64,000 bases of DNA, taken from contig NC_045127.1 of assembly GCF_007655135.1 (NCBI RefSeq), forward strand, positions 8,317,001 through 8,381,000, read 5' to 3'. The DNA comes from Punica granatum. Lineage: Eukaryota; Streptophyta; Magnoliopsida; Myrtales; Lythraceae. Both the position numbers and the translations under genes were made by a program. Below, one piece after another: positions 37,782-50,944 of this stretch. The notes under the pieces were generated by a model. The model made no database searches. It was not told where the DNA came from and was given only the letters and a program-made list of their open reading frames with translations. Each line of letters begins with the position of its first letter. Position 1 is the stretch's first letter.

Positions 37782-40700
37782 AAAATAAATAATCAATAGT
37801 CTTTCACAGTAATAACTGGTACAGAAGAACCAATTAGGTCGTCATATTTATGTAAAGCTTTTACGAGGACCTTATTGCAAATGGGTTCTTCCTCATGTCA
37901 AATATTTCAATATCAATCTCATTAGTATCATACCGAATCTCATCATGCAACAACGGAAAGATCACCTAAATTATTCTCCTCCTTTCCCCCAGAAAAAAAA
38001 AAGGAAAAAGAAAGAACTTTGATTTGTCTTCCGTATGATGATGTGGAAGTAGTGTAGAAGAAACAGCCGTATTCTTCTTTTCTCTCTCAACCGACATTCC
38101 ATTTGTTGCTGAACCTAATGTTATTTCTTTTCTCCAGCTGTGCCTAGATATAATAGTGACAGTGATTAGCTGGAAGCCGATCTAAGATGGACAAAGCAGT
38201 AGCACTAGATGAAATGCATTGGAGTTGATCGGAAACGGGAGGCTGGGGTCTGTTTGGTTGTTAACTTTTTCAAACTTTGTTTTTCTTTGAACTCTTTCAA
38301 ACATCATTCTGTTTTCAAAAACTATGTCTGTAACACTTCATGAATATAAAGATTTAAATCTGATTTTCAGTTAAAAAAAAAAAAGAAACTCAATTATTTA
38401 TTCATGAAAATCCATTTCTTCGTGTCATTAGGAATGGAATACGGGGCATCCTTTTCTATTTTTTACTAGAAAGCTAACTTTTGGATAGGTTTTGTGCCTG
38501 TGAAAATTGGAACAAGGGAAAACATCTATGCCAAACAGACCCTTAAGGATTCTAATGAACCTAGCTTCGAGTTTCCGTGGGCAATCAAGCTTTTGGACAC
38601 ACAATTTCACCCTCGATGGTTCAACCCATTGTGGAGTTGATTCAAGTCGTGAGGCTCATTTAGAAGATCGGAGCCTCCCAAGAATGTTGAAGACTGCGGC
38701 AGATGTGTTATAGAGACATAGTAGAGGTAAATTTTCATATCAATCGTTCACTACATGGCTACGTCCGTATGTGTGGACCCAAAATTAGAGACAGCTCTTT
38801 TGTAATATTATATCGCAAACCGAAGCTTCATGAGTTTTCGTTTATACTTCCAGGTTAGGAAAAACTTGTGCAATCAGCTTGATGAACTTAGTGTTGGAAT
38901 ATTTAGGCATAATTTTTTTTTTCCCTTTCAATTGATTTCTTGGTTACAACTTCTTATTCTATGCCACTGTTGTTATTCACCAGGATTAATTTATAATGCC
39001 ATGATAGCAGCTTCATTGTTACTCAGGAGTTCGGTTATCCATTCGCTTAATTCAGCATATAATTACAAACTCGGATCCTGTTATAGCTGGTATTATGCTA
39101 AAAGATCTTTTTCCAAGGCATTGCTTGTGGAATTGTGTTTGCATGATTTGACTGGAATCGAGGGGCCTGGTATTGGTGTTGATGCTGTTTATCGGATAGC
39201 TACACTTGATTAATGAATTATTAGATGATTAAGACAGCCATTTTCCCACAAGAGTGAGCCCTAATGATGCCCCCTTTTTGTTCTTTTTGCAAGTCAGTAA
39301 TAGCTTCATTTAGTGATGGGCCACTAGATATATTCTTTGATTGGGAATACACGTTGCGTTCATTCTTCATTTGTCGCTTACTCCCGTCCTCGTCTGTTGA
39401 CGTCGATCACAGTGTAACAAACATAACTGTTGTCCATCTGAAGTGCTGTGTGAACCGAAGAAGCTCCCACTCTCAAATCCTTATACGTAATCGGTTTCCC
39501 GTGCGGTGTGGTCCGCCTGATACTTTTTTCCTCGCCCCACACCCGCGCCCATTATTCACAGTCTCACCTCACAATTCGATCAGATTCTCTGAATGTCGTT
39601 TTTGTTTTATACAACGTTTGCTTGCTCTCGTCTTCCATTCCATTGATTGGCCATTTATGTGGGGGAAGAAAAAGGAAACCGAAGAGAAAAGGATTTCCGA
39701 GCGGCTGAAAGGAAAAGCACCTCTCCACCACCAAATGATCCACGAGGGGGGAAAGTCCTTTTGTCTTATGCCTTGTTTGGTTGCCACTTTCCTCGGCATT
39801 TCCTTGGAGTTGATATTTTATAAATAAATTGATTAAGTGGTGAAGATGAATGTGTCCACCCACAAATAACGATAGAGAGAGAGAGAGAGAGAGAGATGAT
39901 GCCTCCATGATTGGGTTACGGAGTAGACCTTTGACTACGCTAAGGCAAAAAAGGATATAAAAATGGTACACGTGTGTTTGGCCCCACCACGTCGCCTAAC
40001 TTTTCGGGTCGATCTAGCGTGCCATCTGTCGTTTGGTCCCATTCAATCGCTCTTATGTTCATACATGTTCACAGGGCCAGTTGATTTATCGTACTGAAAT
40101 TCCATGCGATAGCTTATGATCTCAATGAGATATCATCACGCAATTGATGCTTTTCAGTTTCTCGTTTATGATTGATGACTAATGATAAGTTTCGAATTTG
40201 AAAATCTTCCCTTTCTTGCTTGAATGGATTGATGGGCTTTACCGCATGACTTTTCTAATGTCCAAAACCGTCTTTTTCTTTTTCCAATGAATAAAATAAT
40301 ATCCGATGTAGACTCCCAGAGGCATATTCTTATCATGGAATTTCCCGTCGTTTTACATAGATAGACTTTTGAAAGAAAGTTAGCCGATAACTCTTGGACG
40401 TTCCCATTGTTCATGCCATGGATGAGGTGCATCAGATATATTTATGGTTTCATATTATTGTCGAATTTTGGTGAAGGAAGAAAGGCGGTTTACGATCCTT
40501 CTTTAAAGAGAGAAAATTAAAAAATCTTTTTTCCTTTTAAATCCTAGATGGATTCTTTTAGTAATGCCTCTCGTAAAATGATTATTTGTAATGAAGAGAT
40601 TTACTCAATGAAAGAGGACAATCAATGAGAAAATATATTTCATTAAATGAAGATGATATATACAGTGATGGCATTGCAATACAGTAAGAAATAAACAACT

Positions 40701-40923
40701 CAAACCAAAATCACAGAGGATAAGCTTTGACCCCCACGTGATAATTATCCAAAACTTTGATCCAGTCCATCCTGTATGAGCTTTACCTTCTTGATCTGTA
40801 ACTGTCCAGTGGTCGTGATTCAAATATGATGTCATGATTGCCCAGATTCTGAAGCAGCTATGATTCGGAGAAGACGCTGTCACTATTCATATTCTAGAAG
40901 TCAATTAGTCTCAGAATAATGTC
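37782..40923. other. Intergenic region, no gene supported
   Basis: Several frames of 60-190 codons occur (38507-38713, 38830-39213, 39264-39827 plus; 39564-39971, 40605-40883 minus). None shows a known motif, convincing splice partners or biased composition. Present are a GA microsatellite at 39874-39896 and a run of A near 38372. The stretch 40630-40880 contains AATAAA-like words on the minus strand and may be a 3' UTR-like relic. Confidence 0.45.
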
Positions 40924-41148
40924 CCGTTTGGATTCAGAGTTAATTGATTTTAACTTTAACTCAACACACTACACAACAAAAATACACATTTCCCAATTTA
41001 AAAATTTTAACTTTAACTTTAACTCAACGCACTATACAATAAAAACACACGTTTCCCAAGTCAAATTTATAATCACATCTCATTTGTCTTTTTCCACAAT
41101 CAAAATTAAAATCAAAATCAAAGTAACTTTAACTCTGAATCCAAACGG
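40924..41148. mobile_element. MITE with perfect 20-bp terminal inverted repeats
   Basis: The left end CCGTTTGGATTCAGAGTTAA and the right end are exact reverse complements over 20 bases. The 225-base element has no coding content; its interior shares AACTCAACACACTACACAA with the copy at 4069-4248. Sharp identical ends suggest recent insertion. A target duplication was not clear. Confidence 0.85.
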
Positions 41149-42414
41149 CCCGAGTCATGCAACACCATGCATAGTGACATCCAGATTCTATCTATTCATA
41201 GGCTTAGAATCAGAAACTTTCTTCTGTACCAGAAACGATGTCATTCTTCTGGAGTTTTATTAATATTACGTCGATACTCCTAGATTTTTACAATTTACAG
41301 CAGTGCTCCCGACACGTCTAATGACATGATTGGACAACGTGGCGAGTCTCTGAAAATCATTTTATTCTGGTATCATATATTGAGGATGGGTATGTCGAAG
41401 TTTTGCGTCTAACGAGTGAGTTTTAATAGTGTCTCATGTTGAAACGAGAAGCATAGGTCACGCTTACGTCTGTGTAAACGAACTTTACATCTATCATTAG
41501 TGCATGTCGTATTCCAAGATCAGCTAAGACTCTTTGCCAGTTGAAAATAGATTGCTCAATTTGGACTAAACACCCTTGACTCGGCTTGTACTATGTGGGC
41601 TTTTGATCATTCTGATGATAAGAATTGATGTTAAATTTGCCATTTTCCTAATCTAGAAGAATAAAAAAACAATGTCTTCTTCCTATGAGGCATCAAATCA
41701 TTTTGACTTAATGGTATTTAATTTAATTAATGATTGTGTCCTACAGAAAAAAAAAACCAAACTAATCCTCAATTTGGTCATCCTTTGAAATCTCTGGGCG
41801 GTGAGACGTTCAATTCATTCGATAGATATATATATGTAATAATGGCGCTCGCAAAGAAATCAAGCACGATACAAGATTATACCGTCTATCTAGTATTGTA
41901 TCGGATTGTATTTTCTTTTCGTTTAAGATAATATTACCCGGGGCCGAAGAAACAAATAATTCAATTACAATGATCCGATCTTTCATCTACCAAGTTCTGT
42001 AAAGCATGGAAAACAAATGTTGGATCTTCCTTAGCATCTCCAACATGGGCAGTTGAGTATCTTTATGGGACTTGACAAGAAGCTAACCCCACCCTTTCCA
42101 TGCAACACCTTTTACACATGCACTGTGTTCATAAAGGACATTTATTGTAGCCGGCAGTCGAGTAATTATCCGTCGACCTTGTCATCTACGTTTTATGTAC
42201 CTGTACACATACGTATAGTATCTATGTACGTATTTTCGGTGTTACCGTCGTGATAATACCGATAATTATCTATCAGTTGTAATCTCTCTCTCTCTTTCTC
42301 TCTTTTTGTTGAACATCTATCAGTTGTATTGTAATTGACTAACCGCATGAGATATTTTGTCATGGTGGGCGATTGCCTACAATATTCTTGGATCCATTAT
42401 TGGGTCTATAACTG

Positions 42415-42450
<36 letters not shown>

Positions 42451-43659
42451 GGTAACCTCCAGATAATGGTATTAACCAGTGAAGTCCGTGAGTAAATCTG
42501 CTTTCGAATAGTACGAGAGTGCGGGAGAGTTTTTATACTGTGAAGAGTGCGGTCCTTGCTCGATCCCATAGTCTACTGTCGAGATTACTTGTTTGCTATT
42601 GTTGTTGGTGACTGCCGGGCGACACCGGATCGAGGCCCTTCGTGGAGTCCTTCATAAGCGAGTTCGTGATCATTAGGCCAGATATTGGAGGGGCAAAGTA
42701 AAAGCTTCAATCAGTTAACTTTAAAATCTTTATCGGATTTACTAGCACAGTTTCTAAGGTCTAAATCCTACTCGTAGCAATTACTAATGATTGAAGCTCG
42801 ACGCGGGATGTCAAGGCGAGGCAAAGAGTAGATGTCCTTGCTATTTCGAGCAAAACATCTATTTAGGGGTATTAGACTGCAGGTAATCCGTGTTAAATTC
42901 TAAATAGTTTGCTCAGGATGAACACGACTGAAATTAAATTCGGAAGGGAGACTGCGGAATCCAGAACCAAATCTTCTTATTACACAAATTTGCTAGTTAA
43001 TTACAATTTGAACCAATAGTTCAATCATCAGTCCTTCCATTGTAAAAGAAAAATATCTTCGGCATATCATCTGAAGCCCTCGAGAATTTACCGGAGTCCT
43101 ATGGCACATAATCTAGCCGTCGGAAGACATTGAAGATTCGAAGAGCCACAGCATCCCGAATGACTTCATCACCAATTTTGCTTAAGAGATCAGACACAAC
43201 ATCTGTATTCTATCTTAGCTAATAAGAGTATGTAATGTGTGCTTTCCCTTAATGACTATTGCAACACGGTAGTAGGGCAGTTCATTAAAGCTCGATCACA
43301 CCGTACTAAATGCGTCCCGTCACACCAGTCTTACAAGAAAATCCGAAGTTGCACGTGAATATTCACATGTAGCAAAGTTTCATTTAGTGCATGATCCTTT
43401 AACCGAAAACCGCCACAATATTTCGGAAACCCTCTCAAGGCGCGCACTCTGCAGTTTCTGCTTCTGAGCACCTTTATCTTATGACTGACAGGCTCTCTCC
43501 TCTCCCACAAAAGCTTGCAACTTTCTCTTCCCCTGCACTGAGACTTCATCAGCTTTCAGACACTTTCGGCAGCCCAAGAGACAGACAGACAGGGAACTAA
43601 GAATCAGATCCTCCACAACAGTTTCCATTTCTCTGTCTTGTCTTTCCTTCCTGTCCACC
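41149..43659. other. Intergenic region with an (AT)15 tract; BKI1-like leader at the right end
   Basis: No gene was recognised. A pure AT run lies at 42416-42445 and a TCTC run at 42284-42304. The last 150 bases are CT/CA-rich and lead into the BKI1-like start codon. Frames in 41734-43661 lack motifs. Confidence 0.5.
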
Positions 43660-45692
43660 ATGAATTGCCATCTTCATCAGCACCAAACCTCTGACAGAGG
43701 ACTGCCAGCAGACCAAATCCTTGAAGAGGAAAACAGGCAGAAGAAGAAGCTTCTGCTGACATCAGAAGGCATCAGAGACAGGACTTCCTCTTCTACTTCT
43801 TCTTCATCTTTCTCTCCACCACAAGACTTCTCTTTCCCTGACAATGGAAGGACTAACGGCAACTCGTTGCTGTTGTCGGCAAAGGCGGTGGAGATGACTC
43901 CTGCAGATGAGATCTTCTTCCATGGTCACTTGCTCCCCCTCCGCCTCCTCTCCCACTTCTCTCCTATATCCTATTCCTCTCCTCGGTCGTCCACTGATTA
44001 CTTGGACAGTTTCACCCTCCCGATCGGGGAAGAGTATTTACCGGATGATGATCTGTTCACGAGCATGAATGGAAGCAGCTGCAGCAGTAGCACTGACAGC
44101 AACTTCAAGGGCAAAAGTACTGGAAACAGAATTCACAGTGAGACCAGTCCTCATGTTTATCCGAGGTTAAACCTTCATTTACCATCTAAACTGTGGCCCT
44201 GATCCTTCCTTTACTCTCTTTCGCGTTAGATTGACTCCAAAACATGAAGTTACCCTTTATATTGAGTTTCATTGCATCGTGTTCATGCCACATAAGCAGT
44301 AACTTGTTTTCTCGCTGGAAATGGTCACTCGGTCTGCGACATCTATCGAACATTAGTTGAATGATTGTCATTGGTACTTGTGTTTGGTCAATCCGGGGTG
44401 AAAGCAACTCCAGAGTGATTTAAAATTAAAATAGCAGAAAGCTGATCACAGACAGACTTAAAATTACTGAGATATTTGCTCAGTGTAAGATCTCCTTTCT
44501 CAATATGCTGGAGTTGAGAAAGCAAATCAAACTCTCGTGCGATAGAGTGCTGAGCAAAATGCTCAGTTAGAGCCTTCCATACCTGTGCAGTGGTTTTTAA
44601 TCCAGCTGCAAGCCCCAAAACTTCTTCAGCTGCTCCTTCATCGGTTCCAGGAATGGTTTCTGCTGGTGCTGTAGTCTCTCCAGTGAGAAAACCAAGAAGA
44701 TCCTGACTTTCGATCAGGGATACAACCTGTGTTTCCTACAGCAAATAGTTGTCTTCATGGAGCTTAATGGTGACAAAATTTGCCACATTAAGATTTGAGG
44801 GGAACGGGTAAGAACTGTTGGCGTTGGCCATTATGCGAGTAAAAAGGAAGAAGATATCTCCTCCTATAGCTCTGATACCAAACGAGGGTTGAGCAGCTAA
44901 GTATTTGTGAATATGTTTCAGCTCAAATTCATTACAATTCTTGAGAGGTACATATACAGAGCATACAATGTGCCATAAGGAAGTATTAGAGAACAAGGAA
45001 ATATTACAGAGAGAATATTCTACACATGAACTGTCTAGTTAGGTGAGATTTGGTGCATCGGGATCGGATGCTGATATGCCGTCTTGTCCTTCCATAACTT
45101 CGGGATTCTCTTTGTGATTTATTTCCCTTACAGTACTAGGTGTGAACATTGCCTTCTCGATCTTTAAGGGTGTCTGTCTGCTGTTTTTTTCTTTTTTGAG
45201 CAAAGTCTGTCTGCTGTTTACTGACACTGAACTCATCGAAAAACTTTTGTCAGTGATATGCGTGAGAGAGACGATTCATCCAAACCGTTCTCGCTGTTTG
45301 GATTATCGAGATGGCGGAGAGCCTGCAAGGCCCGGGGAGACGAAGGCAAGCAGAAGAAGAAATTCCGTTTCCATCTGAACAGAACCGTCAGGAGGTACGT
45401 GAAGATGGCTAGGCCACTGCTATTCTTTAGACGGAAGAGGAGGGAAGAGGACATTGATTTTCAGGCTGAAAAGTTTGGACTAAGTGCAACCGAGACGTTT
45501 TCGGCCCCGGCATCGATTAGAACATCCCCCAGAAGCAGCGGCCTTCTTGTCAAAACGCCGGCACTCTCTGCAGCCGTCACAGACAGCACTGTGGAGGAGC
45601 TGCAGGCTGCTATTCAAGCCGCGATTGCCTACTGCAAGAAGTCGATTGCAGTTGAGGAGGAAGAAAAAGAAGAAGAAAAACATCGAACATGA
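43660..45692 (+). CDS. BKI1/MAKR-like membrane-associated kinase regulator, with a copia-bearing intron
   Basis: BKI1 proteins bind the brassinosteroid receptor BRI1 at the plasma membrane and inhibit it; MAKR relatives act on related receptors. Exon 1 (43660-44165) gives a Ser-rich region with MTPADEIFFHGHLLPLRLLS, the block usual near the N-terminus. Exon 2 (45254-45692) gives KPFSLFGLSRWRRA, a Lys/Arg-rich membrane-binding stretch KKKFRFHLNRTVRRYV and RPLLFFRRKRR, then FSAPASIRTSPRSSGLL and the receptor-binding C-terminal motif ELQAAIQAAIAYCKKSIA. The junction AG|GTTAAA to GTCAG|TGAT keeps phase and yields 314 residues, near the 337 of Arabidopsis BKI1 (from memory). I do not recall such an intron in this family, so a transposon-broken gene read as two pieces is the alternative. 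The intervening 1.09 kb contains a copia fragment on the opposite strand. Confidence 0.75.
44390..45040 (-). mobile_element. Ty1/copia retrotransposon fragment (LTR end, PBS, gag) inside the BKI1-like gene
   Basis: On the minus strand the sequence TGGTATCAGAGC at 44880-44869 is the classic copia primer-binding site for initiator tRNA-Met. To its right (44881 to about 45040) lies what looks like an LTR end. To its left a gag frame begins at 44831 and carries KLHEDNYLL, EEVLGLAAGLKTTAQVWKAL and IAREFDLLSQLQHIEKGDL, typical of plant copia gag. A stop, a frame break and an internal deletion are present, and the sequence ends near 44390 before any protease, integrase or polymerase. The element is dead. 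Confidence 0.8.
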
Positions 45693-47061
45693 TTACTGAA
45701 CAGAAGGTTTGGAGTCAAAGGTTGTCTATATTTTTGCTTGGATTAATTCCACCGAGCTTCTTTTAAAAACACATAGCAAGTGACAATGGAGATCAGTACA
45801 TATCAGCACGATTTTTAAATTAATCTATACAAGTTCTGAAAAAAACTCTGCGTCAGTGCATATCTACACAAACCCGGATAAGGTTTCCTGTCGAAAGCCA
45901 TGTTACATCTGAGTCGAACCTGCATGAGCATGGTCGGCTTCTTGCTTCATGAACTTGAATATTGCCTAGAAGATCAAAATGTTGAATTGGTCGATCACTC
46001 CGATATCTGATTTTTCTGGTCGGTGAGATCACAATGTGTCATCAACTATCAGTTAATTCTGGTTATCTGAGTTGTTCATTTCCAAGTCAAGACTTACTGT
46101 GAGAGCATCTGGGTTTAATTGGGCTGGGCTCAAGAAACTGTCAATTGGCAGTCGGGCTAGGCCCATGTCATTCGGATCAAAGGATCGGCATTGCATCGTC
46201 GGCCTAAACAGGAGTCAAGTCAACGACAAAGTCCTCCGACTCAAACGCGGGCTTATTTACAGCACTGCCACTGTGGATGTCTGGCTCGCCGTCGGCCCAC
46301 GAACTTCGGCTGCTATTAGCAGAAGGCCAGCGGTGACGCGTTGAGAAAACAGTTGGAATTTTACCCCCCAAAAAAAAAATAAATAAATTGAAAAAAAGGA
46401 AACGGTTGGAGTCTGCCGGACAACACAGACTCGGTCCCTCCCGCCCATTCATCAACGACAAGATTTATATGCGCGCAGAGATCAAACGTCAAACTCCCCG
46501 AAGAATATTCGGTTCCACGGACGTGTCCTGAATCGAAATGCATTGAATTGAATTGCCCCTCCAAAATAAATCTCTCCCCCTTCCCTGTTCTTGGTTTCCT
46601 TGCCCGGCAGATCGCTTGTCGACAACCTGATCGGTTGTTGTAATTCTTACAGCCGGGCACGTCCAAAACAGAGATATCTTGCGTGCAATCCATCAGGTGT
46701 TTGTCATTTTTCCCAAGTAGGATTCTGTAAATTATGCTTTGGCACATTCGGATCACTTCCAAAGAATATGCTTTTGAACTCCTCCCCGTCTCCATGCTCA
46801 TCAACTTTCAGCTGGGATCTGTCTCCATCTGTCGTCGAGTTTTCGTCCAATAATCGTCATGATCTATCTTCTTCCCCCATACCCTTTGTCTGTTCCTCGT
46901 TGAAAATCCACCTTTCAGCTGAAAGTTATAATATTTCCGCCTCCTGTCCGTTCCTGTCCCGGATTGTTGCGTGTGGGGTCGAATATAGAATGTTCATCCT
47001 CTTGTTTTAACCGATGAAGCTGTAGAGGTTCTTGCATCAAAGGGATCCGGAGCTTGTAAAG
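45693..47061. other. BKI1-like 3' flank and PAH 5' leader
   Basis: No independent gene. A plus frame at 46591-47010 lies in the presumed lipin leader and stops 51 bases before its start codon; it has no family resemblance and, if transcribed, would be a long upstream frame. Minus frames at 46204-46804 are unsupported. Confidence 0.5.
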
Positions 47062-50000
47062 ATGAATGCTTTAGGAAGTTTAGGGAGCTACATTTCTAAG
47101 GGTGTCTACTCTCTGTCTGGTCCTATCCACCCATTTGGAGGGGCAGTTGACATCATTGTCGTAGAACAGCCTGACGGGAGCTTCAAATCCTCTCCTTGGT
47201 ATGTCAGGTTTGGGAAGTTTCAGGGGGTTCTCAAGGCGAAGGAGAAGATTGTCAAAATCTGTGTCAATGGAGCGGAGGCCAGCTTCCAAATGCACCTGAA
47301 CAGCAAAGGACAAGCTTACTTCCTAAAGGAAGGGGGAAATGAAGAAGATGAAGAGGCTGATAAGGGAGATCAGTTGCAAGACGACTGTGCTTCTCCTTCC
47401 GGAAGGAGACCCGTGAAGTCAAGTAGCTACAACTTTGTTGGTAGCGCTACTGCTCCGGCTTCTCCTGATGGGACGCCTATGCCTAGGACTAATTCGGACC
47501 AGTCAGAGACAATGGGCCTTCAGAGGTTGAATTCATTGGAGTGTGCTGAGATTGCGGCTCAGCTATTGGATGTGAATTGGTCTACTAGTCTCGGGGGAAG
47601 CTCCAAGAAAGATGGACCATTTGATGAGGCCAATCAGGGAGAAGGCGTTTTGGCATTTCATATAGGTGATGGCGTCTCTCAAGAAAAATGTGAAGCAATT
47701 TCAAAGATGGAGGAAGACTGTAACTGCCATTTTGAAACTCCGAAGTCCATAAAGCCCACCGTTTCTCGGTGCAATAGAATAGAAAGAAATGGAACATGTG
47801 CTTATAGTGCGAACTCGAAGAGCATAGTTGCGGGATCAGACACATTAAAGGAACATTTAAGAGTCAAATCTAAGGTACGCTTTTCTAACCAGGATCTCAA
47901 AACCTGTCACTGAACCTCAAGAATTGGCGTGCCTTTCATACTTTGCATTGTTAAGAATTCTGTATGTATTGGCTGAATATCTGGAGACTCCATTGCGGCT
48001 CGAGAATCAGACTTGTGTGAGACATTACATCTAGTTTTTATATCTAGATTTCTCGACACGTAGATCGATGAACAGAGTTCCTCAATGAGTTTTTTTTCCC
48101 TTCCCCTCATGAATTTGACAGGATCACGACGAAAAAGACAATGATAAAAAACGTGGTACTAGCGAAGATATCGGGAGAGAGAGGCCTGGGCTTATGCCAA
48201 AGAGCTTTTCAGATGAACAGCTTACTCTCAAAGATCTTGACGAATCGAGGACAATTTTGAGGCCGATCAATAATGTTACAGTTGAAAATGGAGATATGCG
48301 GGACCCAATTCATCGTCTCAGCCACTCGCTGGACATGAAATTGAACTCCTCGAAGCCCCCAACGATCTTTAGTAGGTCTTATGGAGGCAGAGAAGGGCAA
48401 TTACTGCGAATGCAGCATGATCGGGAAGGTCTTGAGAGTTTCAGGAGCAGTAAAAGTGTTCCCGCTGATACTACAGTAGGTAAGATAACAAAATGTTGCT
48501 TCAAAATACTTGCACATCTGAAAAAAACCATTAAATTCATTAAAAATGATCATAAGATACTTAAAACTACCTGACCTGAAGGAGGAGATAACTATGATAG
48601 AATTAAATGCCTGTGAAATATATGAAAAAGTGTTTTATCTATTACATTCCATGCTTATTCATGCGGAAACAGAAATTATAGATTTAAGCTCGATTGCTGA
48701 AAAGAGCTATATATGGTTTCGCATTTTTGGACCCGTCTGTCTTCTCTTATTGTGCTGAAGCGGTTATGTTTTGTTCAGTAAATGAGAAGGAATACTGTTT
48801 TACTGGCCTCCTTCTCGGTCATCTCTGAACCAAATTCCGAAAATCTTTGCTTTATTTCTCTTGGTATATGATGCCTGAAAATTCTTCACAATGACTTGAA
48901 TTCTTTGTCTTTCATAATGACAGAACGTGACTCCAAACTCAAGCGAACAGTGACAGATAAGTCGATGAAAGTCTTCACTCCAACATCGGAACAGTTGGCA
49001 TCCTTGAAATTGAATGACGGCGGCAATGCGATAATCTTCACTTTCTGTACCAAGATGCTCGGGAAACAGCAGGTTATCTAATTGCCTTTAAAAAAAACAA
49101 AAAAAGAGAAAAAGAACTCCTTCGGATTGCTCATAGGAGAAAAGAAGAACTCTATCTGTTCCGTTGCATCACTTGTCTGTTCTCTTGACAGGTTGATGCT
49201 CGGATCTACTTATGGAAATGGAGCGACCGAATTATCATATCCGATGTTGATGGGACCATTACCAAGTAAGGAAAACTCTAATTTCCCCACTCGGCAGGAT
49301 ATAGTTTTTACATAACCACTGATTAATCTTTGTCATCTTACTTGTCGTCCTGAATCTAACTGATTGGGTTTGGGGATAGATCTGACATTTTGGGACAATG
49401 CATGCCTTTGGTTGGGATGGACTGGTCCCAAGAAGGAGTTGCACGTTTATATTCTGCCATCAAGGTTTTCTTCTCTTTGATTTATCTGAAATACTTTTGC
49501 AATTTTCCAAGCAGGTTTTGCAGTTCACTTTTGTCATTTCTCAGTTGCCCGTGCTTTTATCTTTCAGGAAAATGGATACCAATTGATGTTTCTGAGTGCA
49601 CGCTCAATTTCCCAGGCTTACATCACCAGGCAATTCCTCCTCAACCTCAAGCAGGTATATTCAATCAGATTCGGTTCCTATCCAAGCTGCGGAGAATTAT
49701 CAGGAAATTCCTAGAACTTCGTTTTTTTGTCGTTTGCTTAAATAGCAATTGGAGTTCTTCAAATTGCAGGACGGGAAGGCTTTACCTGATGGACCTGTAG
49801 TTATTTCACCTGATGGACTGTTTCCTTCTTTATATCGAGAAGGTACCTCATCCATGTTAAGCTATTGTCCATCTAATCGATTTTTTTGCATCAATTCATT
49901 TCGAATAATCTCGATCGTAGTTTATTGGCAAATTTCTCTTTCCAAGGAAAAATGCTGAAGAATATTGTTGTTTGGATTCTTAAACAGTTCTAATTCGGGT

Positions 50001-50929
50001 CATCTTGAATGTTCTCATTTGTATTGCTTGTCTTGTAACTTTTGCTGATTGAAGTGATATTTTGTCTTCTTCAGTTATAAGACGGGTTCCTCATGAATTC
50101 AAGATAGCATGCTTAGAGGTTAGTCCCTTCCAACTCTGCTTTCTTTTATGCATTCTGAAGTGAATGGCCCATCAAAGATCATCCAAAAAGAGAGTGACTT
50201 TCAGTTTTTTTTTTTTTGGCAGGATATCAAGGCATTGTTTCCTTCCGACAGTAACCCGTTTTATGCAGGTTTTGGAAACAGGGACACTGATGAGATCAGT
50301 TACCTCAAAGTCGGGATCCCAAAAGGGAAAATCTTCATCATCAATCCCAAGGTAAGTCGTAACTTATTGTCCCATTATTTATAATATGCAGCATGTCTTA
50401 TGAATTGAGGCATTGAGCATTGGAAACTTTGCAGGGAGAGGTGGTTGTGAACCGTCATGTCCAGAGGAAGTCTTATACATCCATTCACTCTCTGGTACAT
50501 GGCATGTTTCCGTCCATGACATCATCAGAACAGGTTTGGTTTCACTTTTTGTACTGGAAAACTGGTTGGAAGAATTGTCTCCTCTCTTTGTGCGTTATGG
50601 CAAAGGAAAGCCCGTGTCTGCCTGATAAACCAGATATATTATTGTGTGGACATTCCACACTTACATGAATATAGGGTCCAAAGCCGGCCCCATGCTCATA
50701 CGGGTGTGGACCTTCCATGGACTAGGTCTCTCCTTACGCTACACTGCAGCAGAAACTATGTGTTCACAAGTGTTCCACCAAATTCTTTTCCAGAAATGAA
50801 AACATTTTCCGTAAAGAAGGAAATCTGAGGTTGTAAATCACTATTGTTCATATCAATCTGTGCGGGTTGCAGGAGGACTTTAATTCATGGAATTACTGGA
50901 AACTCCCACCTCCCACTATAGATGTTTGA
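47062..50929 (+). CDS. PAH: Phosphatidate phosphatase, lipin family (PAH)
   Basis: PAH enzymes dephosphorylate phosphatidic acid to diacylglycerol at the ER and repress phospholipid synthesis. Eleven coding exons: 47062-47874, 48122-48479, 48924-49072, 49192-49265, 49380-49464, 49568-49654, 49770-49842, 50075-50118, 50223-50351, 50435-50533, 50873-50929, giving 655 residues. The N-LIP domain starts [20 protein letters not shown] and contains [20 protein letters not shown]. The C-LIP catalytic domain has the HAD motif DVDGT (residues 458-462), [38 protein letters not shown] and [20 protein letters not shown] [20 protein letters not shown], ending [13 protein letters not shown]. Both domains are intact, so activity is expected. 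At 655 residues it is clearly shorter than the roughly 900 residues of Arabidopsis PAH1/PAH2 (from memory); the missing part is the variable linker between the domains. The start at 47062 is preferred to 47032 because MNALGS is the family start. Confidence 0.93.
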
Positions 50930-50944
50930 AGCAGTGAAGCCTGA

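Noticed and set aside
39264..39827. 187-codon plus-strand frame as a gene
   Set aside because: Composition is Ser/Phe/His-rich in a pyrimidine-rich stretch, with no motif, no splice partners and overlapping frames on the other strand of similar length.
46591..47010. 139-codon frame upstream of PAH as a separate gene
   Set aside because: It lies in the presumed 5' leader, has no family resemblance and no signs of its own promoter.
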